From an uncultured Clostridia bacterium (GTDB taxonomy: Bacteria > Bacillota > Clostridia > Oscillospirales > Oscillospiraceae), in NCBI GenBank assembly GCA_947177005.1, contig CAMWSZ010000039.1:1-12086 (forward strand): a DNA stretch of 12,086 bases. Direction: 5' to 3'. Shown here piece after piece: positions 1-7,354 of this stretch (within the stretch, counting starts at the first letter, position 1; every line of letters begins with the position of its first letter). Below the pieces are notes generated by a model that was given only the letters and a program-made list of their open reading frames with translations, had not been told where the DNA came from and did not search any database. A program made the position numbers and the translations under genes.

Positions 1-102
1 GCTGTGTCCGGTTTTTGCGTTTATTTGAAAAACCTACTTGACAAAATGCACTGGAAGTTGACGCATTCTTTTTAATGTGATTCATTCAGGGAGGAATTGA
101 TA

Positions 103-618
103 ATGGGCAATAATTTTCATGATTCTGAGTTTGAGGATCAGATGAAGTACTTGGAATTGCAGGAAATGCTTGAAAAAGCAGATAACGCAGTGGCTGTCGC
201 AGTAGCCGCAACCGCTGCAACCTGTACCGTCCCGATCCCGTTTGCCGATGCGCCTATGCTGGTTGCAGAGCAGGTTGCGCTTATGGCTACCATTTGCGGT
301 ATCTTCAAGATCAATATTGAAAAAGATGGCTTAAAGGCGCTCGCCACTGCTGCGTTAGGTGCCAGCGGTGCAACCGTATTCGGAAAAATGATCGCGACAA
401 ATCTCCTGAAACTGGTTCCGGTAGCCGGAACGGTAGCCGGCGGTGCCGTTTCCGCAGGGACTGCTGGTGTGATAACGCTTGCTTTAGGAAAGGCGTTTAT
501 AGAAGTTTGTAAAGCGGCTAAGATGGGAAAACTGAGCGAGAATGAGATCACGTCGTCAAAGGGCGTGAATATGCTGAAATCCAGCTTCAAAGAGCAATTA
601 AAGAAGAACAAGAATTAA
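103..618 (+). CDS. DUF697 (YcjF-type) domain membrane protein, stand-alone
   Basis: A 171-residue protein of unknown function. Residues about 28-66 carry a hydrophobic stretch with VPIPFADAPMLVAEQ (43-57), the typical opening of DUF697/YcjF-like domains, which are usually fused behind Era- or dynamin-like GTPase domains. Two further Gly/Ala-rich hydrophobic segments follow (about 78-97 and 103-135), then a basic tail ending in KKNKN. The N-terminus is acidic and probably helical (8-28). Start: ATG 103 has GGGAGG at 89-94 with 8-nt spacing; the in-frame TTG at 97 sits too close to it. A TTGACA lies at 38-43 but I see no convincing -10. The GTPase partner is not in this protein and may lie upstream of the window. 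The family call is by motif recognition; any role in membrane or stress GTPase systems is inference. Confidence 0.72.
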   Translation: MGNNFHDSEFEDQMKYLELQEMLEKADNAVAVAVAATAATCTVPIPFADAPMLVAEQVALMATICGIFKINIEKDGLKALATAALGASGATVFGKMIATNLLKLVPVAGTVAGGAVSAGTAGVITLALGKAFIEVCKAAKMGKLSENEITSSKGVNMLKSSFKEQLKKNKN

Positions 619-647
619 AATGAGAAAGCCGCAAAATATGGCTTCTT

Positions 648-690
648 ACGGCGGGACTGGGAACTTTGCTTCCCGGTCCCGCCGTTCCAT
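648..690 (+). terminator. Long hairpin after the DUF697 gene, probable terminator
   Basis: Arms 648-663 and 670-685 pair over 16 bp with a single T-G wobble (658/675) around the loop CTTTGC. It begins 30 nt after the DUF697 stop. The downstream tract (TTCCATTTA) is only moderately T-rich, so it may end transcription weakly or act as an mRNA-stabilising 3' structure. Confidence 0.55.
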
Positions 691-843
691 TTACCCCCTG
701 CCGTACATAAAGATATACAGGAACGCCTGCCTCTTTACAATCGAAGCCTCTATCTTCAGGTGAAAGAGGTCCTGGACGAAAACAAAGCCGAACGGCATAT
801 TCGGGGCGGAATCGCTACCCGTAAAAAATACCGCGGAAGCTGA
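688..843 (+). pseudogene. Headless C-terminal gene fragment, probable mobile-element relic
   Basis: This frame has protein-like composition but no usable start: upstream it runs back through the 648-685 hairpin to the stop at 616-618 without an ATG. The last 51 codons read as a compact, charged C-terminus that includes KEVLDENKAERHIRGGIAT and ends KKYRGS before TGA 841-843. The mix of Lys/Arg/Glu and a Gly-Gly turn resembles tails of small proteins in Firmicutes integrative elements, but I cannot name the family. The next ORF opens directly after the TGA. Most likely a gene truncated when the DUF697 side was joined to it. It could also be chance coding-like sequence. Confidence 0.35.
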
Positions 844-864
844 ATGCTTGGGAGGAATTGCCTG

Positions 865-1098
865 ATGAAGCCTTGCCGTAACTGCCCTGGAGCGGGCCAG
901 ACCGGTCAGTCCGTACACGCCGCCGGAACGGCGCAGGATACCGCCATGAACCGCTACAGTCATCCAATCATTACAAGAAATAATCCGGCTTCCGGTTCTG
1001 CTGTGGAGCTGCTCGCCGATATTCTGGAGACGCTCTCTCATCACAGTGAGGTGCTGGAGGAGCTCCTGCGCCGTACCGAAAAGCCGGATACAATGTAG
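865..1098 (+). CDS. Small unknown protein (77 aa)
   Basis: I do not recognise this gene. It has a good ribosome site: GGGAGG 850-855, 9 nt before ATG 865; an earlier in-frame ATG at 844 abuts the preceding TGA. The N-terminal 28 residues are Cys/Gly-rich and low in structure. From Met29 (ATG 949) the sequence looks more like a real domain: MNRYSHPIITRNNP, then an amphipathic helix rich in Leu and Glu (LLADILETLSHHSEVLEELLRR) that could form a short coiled coil. The true start could therefore be 949 (50 aa). It directly follows the headless fragment at 688-843, and both may be leftovers of one integrated element. No promoter is evident between them. Confidence 0.4.
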   Translation: MKPCRNCPGAGQTGQSVHAAGTAQDTAMNRYSHPIITRNNPASGSAVELLADILETLSHHSEVLEELLRRTEKPDTM

Positions 1099-1137
1099 TT
1101 ACAACGGAAACAAATGGTGACAATTTTTTCTGGGGGC

Positions 1138-1166
1138 TTGTCTTATGGCGCGTTCTCGGCTATAAT
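1138..1166 (+). promoter_or_regulatory. Sigma-A promoter of the LCP/SLH operon
   Basis: TTGTCT at 1138-1143, a 17-nt spacer and a perfect TATAAT at 1161-1166. The start point would fall near 1173, giving a leader of about 50 nt before ATG 1226. A small GC hairpin (CCTGCC/GGCAGG, 1181-1194) lies in that leader. Confidence 0.75.
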
Positions 1167-1225
1167 ATATGAGTTGTTGACCTGCCCCGGCAGGCTTTAC
1201 CCTCAGAACAAGGAGTCTATTACCC

Positions 1226-2239
1226 ATGAGCCGCAACAAAAGACATACTTCTGCTGTGCAGGCCGTATCCGTTGTCACGATCTGCACCCTCTTCATCCTG
1301 ACCGCCCTGGTCGGACTGTATAAGTGCTTTTCCGAGGAGCCGGACCCGGCGGACGGCGCTGTGGCGCCGTCAAATGCCGCGGCGGACGGTTCCCTGGAGC
1401 CGGACGGCAAGGTAAAAGTCAAATCCGCCTCCGCCTCCTCCCGCAAGGAGCATTTTCATACAATCCTCATGGGCGGCCTCGACGATGAAAATGGCGGCAG
1501 CGATACCAATCTGCTGCTGGCTATCGACAGCGATCAGGGAACTATGGATGTCGTCAGCCTGCCCCGGGATACCCTGTTAAATGTCTCCTGGCCCGTGAAG
1601 AAGCTGAACAACGCCTATCATCACGGCGGGTTCACCCAGACCATGGAGGAGGTCTCCAAGCTGCTGGGCATCCCCATTGACCACTATGTTACCGTGAAAT
1701 TGAAGGCATTTGAGGAATTGATCGACGCCATTGGCGGCGTGGATTTTGAGATACCGGTCAACATGAACTACGACGACGACTGGCAGAATCTCCATATCCA
1801 TTTCGACGCCGGAATGCGGCATCTGAACGGACAGGAGGCCCTGAAGGTGGTGCGCTGGCGGCAGAACAACGACGGCTCCGGCTACGCCACCGCCGATATC
1901 GGCCGCATCGATACCCAGCAGAATTTCCTGAAGGCCGTCGCCAAACAGACCCTCCAGCTATCCAATGTGGACAAGGTGGGAGAAATGGCGGAGATCTTCA
2001 GCAAATGCGTGGATACCGACCTGAAGCTCTCCAACCTGATCTGGATCGGGGAGCAGGCGCTGAAGACCGGTCCCGATAATATCACCTTCCATACGCTCCC
2101 CGGCGACGGCGCGGGCTGGTATCAGGGCGGCTCCTATTATGTTCTGGATGCCAACGGCGTCCTGGAGATGATCAATTCCTATTTTAATCCCTATCTCCAT
2201 GATCTGACGCTGGACGATATGGACATCCTTGTTCCCTGA
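1226..2239 (+). CDS. LCP (LytR-CpsA-Psr) family cell-wall protein
   Basis: A 337-residue membrane-anchored enzyme of the LCP family, which moves undecaprenyl-phosphate-linked glycopolymers onto peptidoglycan on the outer face of the membrane. One transmembrane segment (about 11-33) follows a short basic N-terminus, then a flexible Ala/Asp/Pro-rich linker (37-72). The LCP domain covers about 76-245: SDTNLLLAIDSD (92-103), SLPRD with the family's conserved Arg114-Asp115, KKLNNAYHHGG (125-135), DHYVTVKLKAFEELIDAIGG (152-171), LNGQEALKVVRWR (200-212) and DIGRIDTQQ (224-232). These carry the conserved Asp and Arg residues that bind pyrophosphate and metal. Start: AGGAG 1211-1215, 10 nt before ATG. 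The SLH gene follows after 22 bp, so both are likely co-transcribed. Whether it acts on teichoic acid or capsule cannot be told. Confidence 0.92.
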   Translation: MSRNKRHTSAVQAVSVVTICTLFILTALVGLYKCFSEEPDPADGAVAPSNAAADGSLEPDGKVKVKSASASSRKEHFHTILMGGLDDENGGSDTNLLLAIDSDQGTMDVVSLPRDTLLNVSWPVKKLNNAYHHGGFTQTMEEVSKLLGIPIDHYVTVKLKAFEELIDAIGGVDFEIPVNMNYDDDWQNLHIHFDAGMRHLNGQEALKVVRWRQNNDGSGYATADIGRIDTQQNFLKAVAKQTLQLSNVDKVGEMAEIFSKCVDTDLKLSNLIWIGEQALKTGPDNITFHTLPGDGAGWYQGGSYYVLDANGVLEMINSYFNPYLHDLTLDDMDILVP

Positions 2240-2261
2240 CCGTGAAAGGAGTACATCATCC

Positions 2262-3695
2262 ATGAAACGTTCCCTTCTGACGTTCGCCCTGGCGCTGACG
2301 CTCCTGTCCCTCTTGGGACATGGGGCGGCCGCCGGTTCATTTCCCGCCGTCCGCTCCTATACCGGGCAGTTCTCCGATGTCCCCCGCAGCACCTGGTACT
2401 ATGAAAACGTCGCCGCCCTCTATGAGCTGGGACTGACTAACGGACAGGGCAGCGCCTCCCGTTTCGCACCGGATCAGGAGATGACCGTGGCGGAGGTTTT
2501 GACAATAGCCGCCCGGCTGCGCAGTCTCTTCGAGTACGGAGACAGTGAAGCCGGTGCAGAAAAATATGCCGGTGGGGATTGGTATCAGCCCTATGCCGCT
2601 TATCTGCAATCCGCAGGTGTAACCGGCACGGAATTCAACGGTGTCTACCGTCAGCCTGCTACCCGGGCGCAGACGGCCCATATTCTGGCCAACACCCTGC
2701 CGCAGGATCAGTTTTCGCCCATGAATCAGGAGATCGTGGCAGCCGGCTATGCCAACCGCTGCTATATCCGGGACGTTTCCTCCGATACCCCCTATGAAAA
2801 TGATATCCTTACCCTGTACAGCTGGGGAATCCTCAGCGGAATGGACCGGACAGGCGCTTTCCGTCCGGCGGACAGTATCCCCCGCTCACAGGTGGCCGCT
2901 ATGGTCACAAGAATGATTTACCCTGAGCTGCGGGTCCGGCTGGAATGGGAATCCGCCTACAGCCGGGCAGGAACCGATATGGCGGATCTGGTATCCAGCG
3001 ACGGCACGTTTTTCCATTCGCCCGCGCCGGAGGATACCGAAGAGATCGACGCCGATATCCGGTACATGCTCTCGGAGGGCAACCGGTTCATTACCCTGCA
3101 ATACCCCGCCGGGGAGCTGAGCAGTACGGCCATAAACGAACTGCTGGAGGCTTTTCTGTACGGTGTGCGGGGCTATGTGGAGCAGACCTATAATGCCCTG
3201 AAATGCTCCTATTCCACCAGAGCAGGCAGCGTTACCTTTACATTTTCCAGCAGTCTGTATCCGGAGGACGAGATCGAATCCTACCGTACCGCTACAATGG
3301 ACTGCGCCGTGCAGGTGCATGACCAGATGTGGGCGGAGGGGATCATTACCCCGGCTATGTCGGACTACGACAAGGCGAAGGTCTACTTTACCTGGATCTG
3401 TGAGAACTGCCAGTACGATTTTTCCAGCACCGAGACCTCCATGAGTCATACGGGCTACAGCGTATTCACCGAGGGCCTGGCGGTCTGCGACGGCTACACG
3501 GCCGCATACAACCTGCTGCTGAAGCTGGAGGGAATCCCGTGCAGCACCGTCTCCCGGGGCAATCACATCTGGACCGTGGCGGAGCTGGACGGCGTCTCCT
3601 ATCATATCGACGCCACCTGGGGCGATCAGACCGGTTCTGTCGCCTACCGGTTTTTTGGCATGACAGAGGCGGACGCGCTGGCGCGTTTTGACTGA
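2262..3695 (+). CDS. Secreted SLH-repeat protein with transglutaminase-like domain
   Basis: A 477-residue exported protein. The signal peptide spans about 1-24 (MKRSLL, hydrophobic core, AAAG). Three S-layer-homology repeats follow at about 37-88, 105-148 and 169-222; the first opens FSDVPRSTWYYENV and the third ends PRSQVAAMVTRMIY. SLH repeats bind pyruvylated secondary wall polymers, which fits an LCP ligase directly upstream. After a spacer (about 225-365), residues 370-465 form a transglutaminase/protease-like domain of the papain fold: Cys409 in GLAVCDGYTAAYNLLL, His435 in GNHIWTV and Asp450 in YHIDATWGD make an intact Cys-His-Asp triad. It may cleave or cross-link surface peptides; substrate unknown. 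Start: AAAGGAG 2245-2251, 10 nt before ATG 2262; an upstream in-frame TTG at 2229 lies inside the LCP gene and lacks a site. Confidence 0.9.
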   Translation: MKRSLLTFALALTLLSLLGHGAAAGSFPAVRSYTGQFSDVPRSTWYYENVAALYELGLTNGQGSASRFAPDQEMTVAEVLTIAARLRSLFEYGDSEAGAEKYAGGDWYQPYAAYLQSAGVTGTEFNGVYRQPATRAQTAHILANTLPQDQFSPMNQEIVAAGYANRCYIRDVSSDTPYENDILTLYSWGILSGMDRTGAFRPADSIPRSQVAAMVTRMIYPELRVRLEWESAYSRAGTDMADLVSSDGTFFHSPAPEDTEEIDADIRYMLSEGNRFITLQYPAGELSSTAINELLEAFLYGVRGYVEQTYNALKCSYSTRAGSVTFTFSSSLYPEDEIESYRTATMDCAVQVHDQMWAEGIITPAMSDYDKAKVYFTWICENCQYDFSSTETSMSHTGYSVFTEGLAVCDGYTAAYNLLLKLEGIPCSTVSRGNHIWTVAELDGVSYHIDATWGDQTGSVAYRFFGMTEADALARFD

Positions 3696-3707
3696 CAGAC
3701 GCAAATC

Positions 3708-3745
3708 AGGACGGTACAGAATTTTTCCTGTACCGTCCTTACTAT
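3708..3745 (+). terminator. Intrinsic terminator of the LCP/SLH operon
   Basis: A perfect 12-bp stem, 3708-3719 (AGGACGGTACAG) with 3728-3739, and an 8-nt loop AATTTTTC. The tract after it is T/A-rich (TACTATATTATAT). It lies 13 nt past the SLH gene stop. Confidence 0.8.
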
Positions 3746-3762
3746 ATTATATCATTTGTACA

Positions 3763-3791
3763 TTGACTTTAACGAATGAACGTGTTAAAGT
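3763..3791 (+). promoter_or_regulatory. Promoter of the aminotransferase gene with overlapping inverted repeat
   Basis: TTGACT 3763-3768, 17-nt spacer, TAAAGT 3786-3791 (4 of 6 to consensus). A perfect 7-bp inverted repeat, CTTTAAC 3767-3773 and GTTAAAG 3784-3790, fills the space between and overlaps both boxes, the right place for a repressor site. The 5' leader would be about 125 nt and holds a short GC hairpin GCCGG-CGGA-CCGGC (3871-3884). The regulator is unknown. Confidence 0.55.
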
Positions 3792-3924
3792 AAAACGTCA
3801 TCGGAGCATGACAGGCCGGCAAGGAGAGCGTTCTTTTAATTGCTAATATCAGATGTCCTGAAAAATCCGGGCCGGCGGACCGGCGCCGCCCAATTCAAAC
3901 TATGAACAGAAGGAAGCAATTGCC

Positions 3925-5091
3925 ATGCAGGAAATGAGCAGAAGAAACAAACAGTTTACCGACTCCGTCATCAGACGGATGACCCGGATCGCCCTGGACG
4001 CGGGTGCAATCAATCTCGCCCAGGGCTTCCCGGATTTCGACCCGCCGAAGGCGATGCTGGACCGTCTGGCTGAGGTCAGCCATGAGGGTCCCCACCAGTA
4101 CCCCATTACAATGGGCGCACCGAATTTCCGGGCGGCGCTGGCCAGAAAGTGCGGGCGCTTTATGGGCCGGACCCTGAATCCGGATACCGAAATTGTGGTG
4201 ACCATCGGTTCCACAGAGGCAATGGTGGACACCATTTTTGCCCTCACCAATCCCGGCGATAAGATCATTATGTTCTCCCCCTATTTCGAGAACTATCACG
4301 CCCAGGCCATTATGGCCGACTGTGAGGCCGTTTTTGTACCGCTGGTGCCGCCGGAGTTCCATTTCGACCCCGAAGTGCTGGAGGACGCCTTCCGGCAGGG
4401 CGCAAAGGCAATCCTGATCTGCAATCCCTCCAATCCCAGCGGCAAGGTGTTCACCTATGACGAGCTGAAACTGATTGCAGATCTGTGCATCAAATATGAT
4501 GTGTACGCAATCATGGACGAGGTGTATGAGCACATCATCTATGACAACAACAGGCATACGTATATGAACAGCCTGCCCGGCATGTGGGAACGGACTGTCA
4601 GCTGTTCCAGCCTGTCAAAGACCTACTCCGTCACCGGCTGGCGTCTGGGCTACGCCATTGCCCCGGAACCGCTCATGGAGCGGATTAAGCAGTACCACGA
4701 CTTCAACACAGTTGGCGCGCCGTCGCCGCTGATGGAGGCCGCTGTCGTAGGTCTGGACATGCCCGACAGTTACTATGAGGAGTTCGGGGCTCATTATGCC
4801 CATATGAAAAAGCTGTTTACCGATGGCCTGAAAAATATCGGCATTCCCTTCACGGACCCCCAAGGCGCATATTTCGTGCTGGCAAACATCAGTCCATACC
4901 TGAAAAAAGGACAGAGTGATGTGGAATTCTGTGAGGAAATGGCCCGCAAGGTGGGTGTTGCCTGCGTGCCGGGGACATCGTTTTTCAGGGAGAACGTCAG
5001 CGACATCGTCCGCGTCCACTTCGCCAAGAAGGATGAGACGCTGTACGACGCGCTGGACCGGCTGTCCCATATCAAAGAAAAAATGGCCTGA
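3925..5091 (+). CDS. PLP-dependent aminotransferase, class I/II
   Basis: A 388-residue fold-type I aminotransferase, full length for the family. Visible landmarks: NLAQGFPDFDPP (30-41), QYPITMGAPNFRAA (58-71), the cofactor-binding NPSNPSGK (167-174, with Asn170), MDEVYEH (197-203; Asp198 and Tyr201 contact PLP), the Schiff-base lysine Lys232 in SSLSKTYSVTGWRLGY, and the substrate-carboxylate arginine Arg363 in VRVHFA. The QGFPDF and SLSKTYSVTGWR signatures fit the branch that includes kynurenine, methionine and glutamine-type transaminases rather than classic aspartate enzymes; the exact amino donor cannot be read off. Start: AAGGAAG 3910-3916, 8 nt before ATG 3925. It is a single-gene unit with its own promoter and terminator, converging on the spoIIM/gltX operon. 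Confidence 0.92.
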   Translation: MQEMSRRNKQFTDSVIRRMTRIALDAGAINLAQGFPDFDPPKAMLDRLAEVSHEGPHQYPITMGAPNFRAALARKCGRFMGRTLNPDTEIVVTIGSTEAMVDTIFALTNPGDKIIMFSPYFENYHAQAIMADCEAVFVPLVPPEFHFDPEVLEDAFRQGAKAILICNPSNPSGKVFTYDELKLIADLCIKYDVYAIMDEVYEHIIYDNNRHTYMNSLPGMWERTVSCSSLSKTYSVTGWRLGYAIAPEPLMERIKQYHDFNTVGAPSPLMEAAVVGLDMPDSYYEEFGAHYAHMKKLFTDGLKNIGIPFTDPQGAYFVLANISPYLKKGQSDVEFCEEMARKVGVACVPGTSFFRENVSDIVRVHFAKKDETLYDALDRLSHIKEKMA

Positions 5092-5099
5092 CATACGGC

Positions 5100-5146
5100 A
5101 AAAAACTGTCCAGCAATCCTTTTTGGGAGGTTGCTGGACAGTTTCG
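5100..5146. terminator. Bidirectional intrinsic terminator
   Basis: A 14-bp perfect stem, 5103-5116 (AAACTGTCCAGCAA) with 5131-5144, encloses a 14-nt loop. Six A residues at 5100-5105 give a U-run for minus-strand transcripts, and TTTC follows on the plus strand. It serves the aminotransferase (plus) and the SpoIIM-like gene (minus), whose stop lies right beside it. Confidence 0.82.
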
Positions 5147-5779
5147 CTACACATATACAACAAATTCCATAACCACCGGTGTGATATAGCACTCTATAAA
5201 GGCCGCGGCAACCACCAGCGGCAGCACAACAAGAAGCATCACCCGCAGCAAGTCGCTGCACACCTCCACCATTGGCTCCCGATTGGGGCTTTTGAGAATG
5301 ACCCGGCACATACTGCGGCAGAGATACACCCCGCAGGCAATAGAGATCACCAGAGCCGGAAGCTCAAAAATACCGTGGGGCACGATGCCCGCAAAAAATG
5401 CCAGCATGGGGAGGTTGTTTGCATGATAGAACGCCGCCAGCATCCCCAGCATCGCGCCGTTGGCAAACAGGCTGACCACCGGCAGGAACAAAAACGGGAT
5501 AAAACCATAGAGCGCGGATACCAGCATAGCCCGCCAATTGTTGAGCATCAGGGAAAAGACCGACATATTTCCATTCTCGTCTATGACGCCCGCCTCCTGC
5601 ACCTGGTCCATAAACTCTTCGAAAAGCTCGATCACCGCATCTGGTGCCATAGTCCCGGCCACAGCGCCTAATACCGTGAAAACCAACAGTCCTATGGTAC
5701 AGAAGCGCAGGACGCGACGGAAACTGCCGCTCCGCAGAAATTCACGCAGGCAGTCACGCTGCTCGTTCAGCCAGCTCAC
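5147..5779 (-). CDS. SpoIIM (stage II sporulation protein M) family membrane protein
   Basis: A 210-residue polytopic membrane protein with the SpoIIM/DUF95 signatures: NGAMLGMLAAFYH (107-119), the hallmark PHGIFELPA (134-142) and FIECYITP (194-201). Hydrophobic segments lie at about 24-44, 84-105, 106-120, 125-152 and 176-200, and a soluble loop at 46-80 faces one side. In Bacillus, SpoIIM works with SpoIID and SpoIIP in the engulfment complex of sporulation, but many clostridial relatives lie outside spo operons, so sporulation duty here is inference. The GTG start at 5779 overlaps the gltX TGA (GTGA), which implies translational coupling; the upstream ribosome site is weak, in keeping with that. 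The gltX reading frame is broken upstream, but ribosomes leaving the second half would still be needed to couple efficiently. Confidence 0.88.
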   Translation of the reverse strand: MSWLNEQRDCLREFLRSGSFRRVLRFCTIGLLVFTVLGAVAGTMAPDAVIELFEEFMDQVQEAGVIDENGNMSVFSLMLNNWRAMLVSALYGFIPFLFLPVVSLFANGAMLGMLAAFYHANNLPMLAFFAGIVPHGIFELPALVISIACGVYLCRSMCRVILKSPNREPMVEVCSDLLRVMLLVVLPLVVAAAFIECYITPVVMEFVVYV

Positions 5780-7259
5780 AGCTTTTCCAGTCCCAGACGC
5801 AGACGGCGCAGCGTCTCGTCACGGCCCAGAATGCGGCAGATTTCGACTGCGCCGCCGGGCGTCACCGCACGGCCCGCCGCCGCAATGCGTACCGGCCACA
5901 TAAGCGTTGCGTTCTTCACCGCCAGTTTTTCCGCCAGACCGGTCAGGCAGTCGTGGATGCTCTCCTGCGTCCACTCGGGAAGGGCTTCCAGCGCGGGAAC
6001 AGCCGCTTCCAGCATCGCTTTTGCAACTTCGTCGTTGGTTTTGGATTTTTTGTTGGTGAAAAGGTCCTTTTCATAGGCGGGAAGAGTCTCGAAAAAGCCA
6101 ATTTTTTCGGGGATCTCAGTCAGACGCTCGCAGCGGGCCTGCAACAGTGCTGCGATTTGTCTGGTGTCCAGCGCCGGATTTTTCACCGCCTGCCGGATAT
6201 ACGGTTCCGCCGCCGCGTGGAACGCCTCCGGCGTCATGGCGCGGAGATAGAGGGCGTTGAAATGCGTCAGCTTTTCGATGTCGAAAATGGCGGGAGATTT
6301 GGAGATGCCGCTAATGTCAAAGACGCCGGCCAGCTCCTGCAAAGAAAAAATCTCCTGTTCCGCCTGCTCGCCCCGGGGACCCAGCCCAGCAGCGCGACAT
6401 AATTTAAGATGGCCTCCGTGAGAAAGCCCTGAGCCTTCAGATCTTCATAGGAGGGGTCCCCGTGACGCTTGCTCATCTTGTTGTGCTGGTCCCGCATGAC
6501 CGGACTGCAATGCACATACACCGGCACCTCCCACCCAAAGGAACGGTACAGCAGGTCATATTTCGGCGCGGAGCTCAGATATTCGTTGCCCCGGACTACG
6601 TGGGTGATGCCCATAAGCTGATCGTCAATGACGTTGGCGAAATTGTAGGTGGGCAGACCGTCGGACTTGAGCAGAATCTGGTCCTCCAGCTCGCTGTTTT
6701 CCACGGTGATGTCACCAAAAATGGCGTCATGGAAGGTAGTGGAGCCCTCCCGGGGCATTTTCTGACGGATCACATAGGGCATACCGGCATCCAGCCTGGC
6801 CCGCACCTCCTCCGCGCTCAGACTGCGGCAGGGGTCCTCACCCCGTCCGAACTCGCCGGTTTCCTCCTGGGATTCGGCTTTCTCACAGAAACAGTAGTAG
6901 GCGCAGCCTTTTTCCACCAGCAAATGCGCGTATTTGCCGTAGGTGTCCCGGCGCTGGGACTGAATATACGGCGCGACCGGTCCGCCCACATCCGGGCCCT
7001 CGTCGTGGGTCAGGCCGCACTCGGTCATGGTGCGGTAAATGACGTCCACCGCGCCCTCTACCAGACGTCCCTGATCGGTGTCCTCAATGCGCAGAATGAA
7101 CGTGCCGTTCTGATTGCGGGCAATCAGCCACGTATAGAGGGCTGTGCGGAGGTTTCCGACGTGCATATAGCCTGTGGGCGACGGCGCAAAACGGGTACGG
7201 GTTTTCCCGTGGGGGATTTTCGCCTCCATATCCGCGAAATAGGTTGCATCAGTTGACAT
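5776..7259 (-). CDS. gltX: Glutamyl-tRNA synthetase, frameshifted by one missing base
   Basis: Charges tRNA-Glu with glutamate. Two overlapping frames together give the whole enzyme (about 494 residues, normal length). The first frame carries the class I HIGH motif as HVGN (33-36, after RFAPSPTGYM), RIEDTDQGR (57-65), the Cys-rich insert (C123, C125, C144), NEYLSSAPKYDLLY and the second signature KMSKR (261-265). At codons 294-297 the frame fails: the minus strand reads TGG GTC CCC GGG GCG, while one added G gives WVPGGEQAEQEIFSLQELAG and joins the C-terminal anticodon-binding half in the next frame (FDISGISKSPAIFDIEKLT onward). The lesion is in the CCCCGGGG run at 6371-6378. Start: GGAGG (plus 7269-7273) 9 nt before ATG 7259. 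Sequencing error or a real mutation are both possible; if real, the gene is dead unless another GluRS exists. Confidence 0.9.
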
Positions 7260-7307
7260 GACAGATTTCCTCCAACATGCAGAAAATGATTATTTGAGTC
7301 TTTGCCT

Positions 7308-7336
7308 ATTGTACTATAGTTTCTCCGTCCCTGCAA
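7308..7336 (-). promoter_or_regulatory. Sigma-A promoter of gltX-spoIIM
   Basis: On the minus strand: TTGCAG (7331-7336), 17-nt spacer, TACAAT (7308-7313). The leader to ATG 7259 is about 40 nt, too short for a T-box. The -35 sits in one arm of an 8-bp inverted repeat (CCCTGCAA 7329-7336, TTGCAGGG 7361-7368) that reaches into the end of the lipoprotein gene. Confidence 0.72.
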
Positions 7337-7354
7337 GCCATTTTTTGGAGGGAA

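Noticed and set aside
691..1044. Minus-strand ORF of 117 codons
   Set aside because: It has no ribosome site, its composition is that of an antisense shadow, and the plus-strand frames at 688-843 and 865-1098 are more protein-like.
3808..3846. 12-codon leader peptide before the aminotransferase
   Set aside because: Its only purine-rich site is 1-2 nt from the ATG, and it has no run of regulatory codons or attenuator hairpin pair.
6371..6378. Programmed -1 frameshift in gltX
   Set aside because: No slippery heptamer or downstream pseudoknot is apparent, GluRS is not known to use recoding, and a single missing G in a G/C run explains the break more simply.
7260..7336. T-box or riboswitch leader for gltX
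   Set aside because: The predicted leader is only about 40 nt, and no specifier stem or antiterminator sequence is present.
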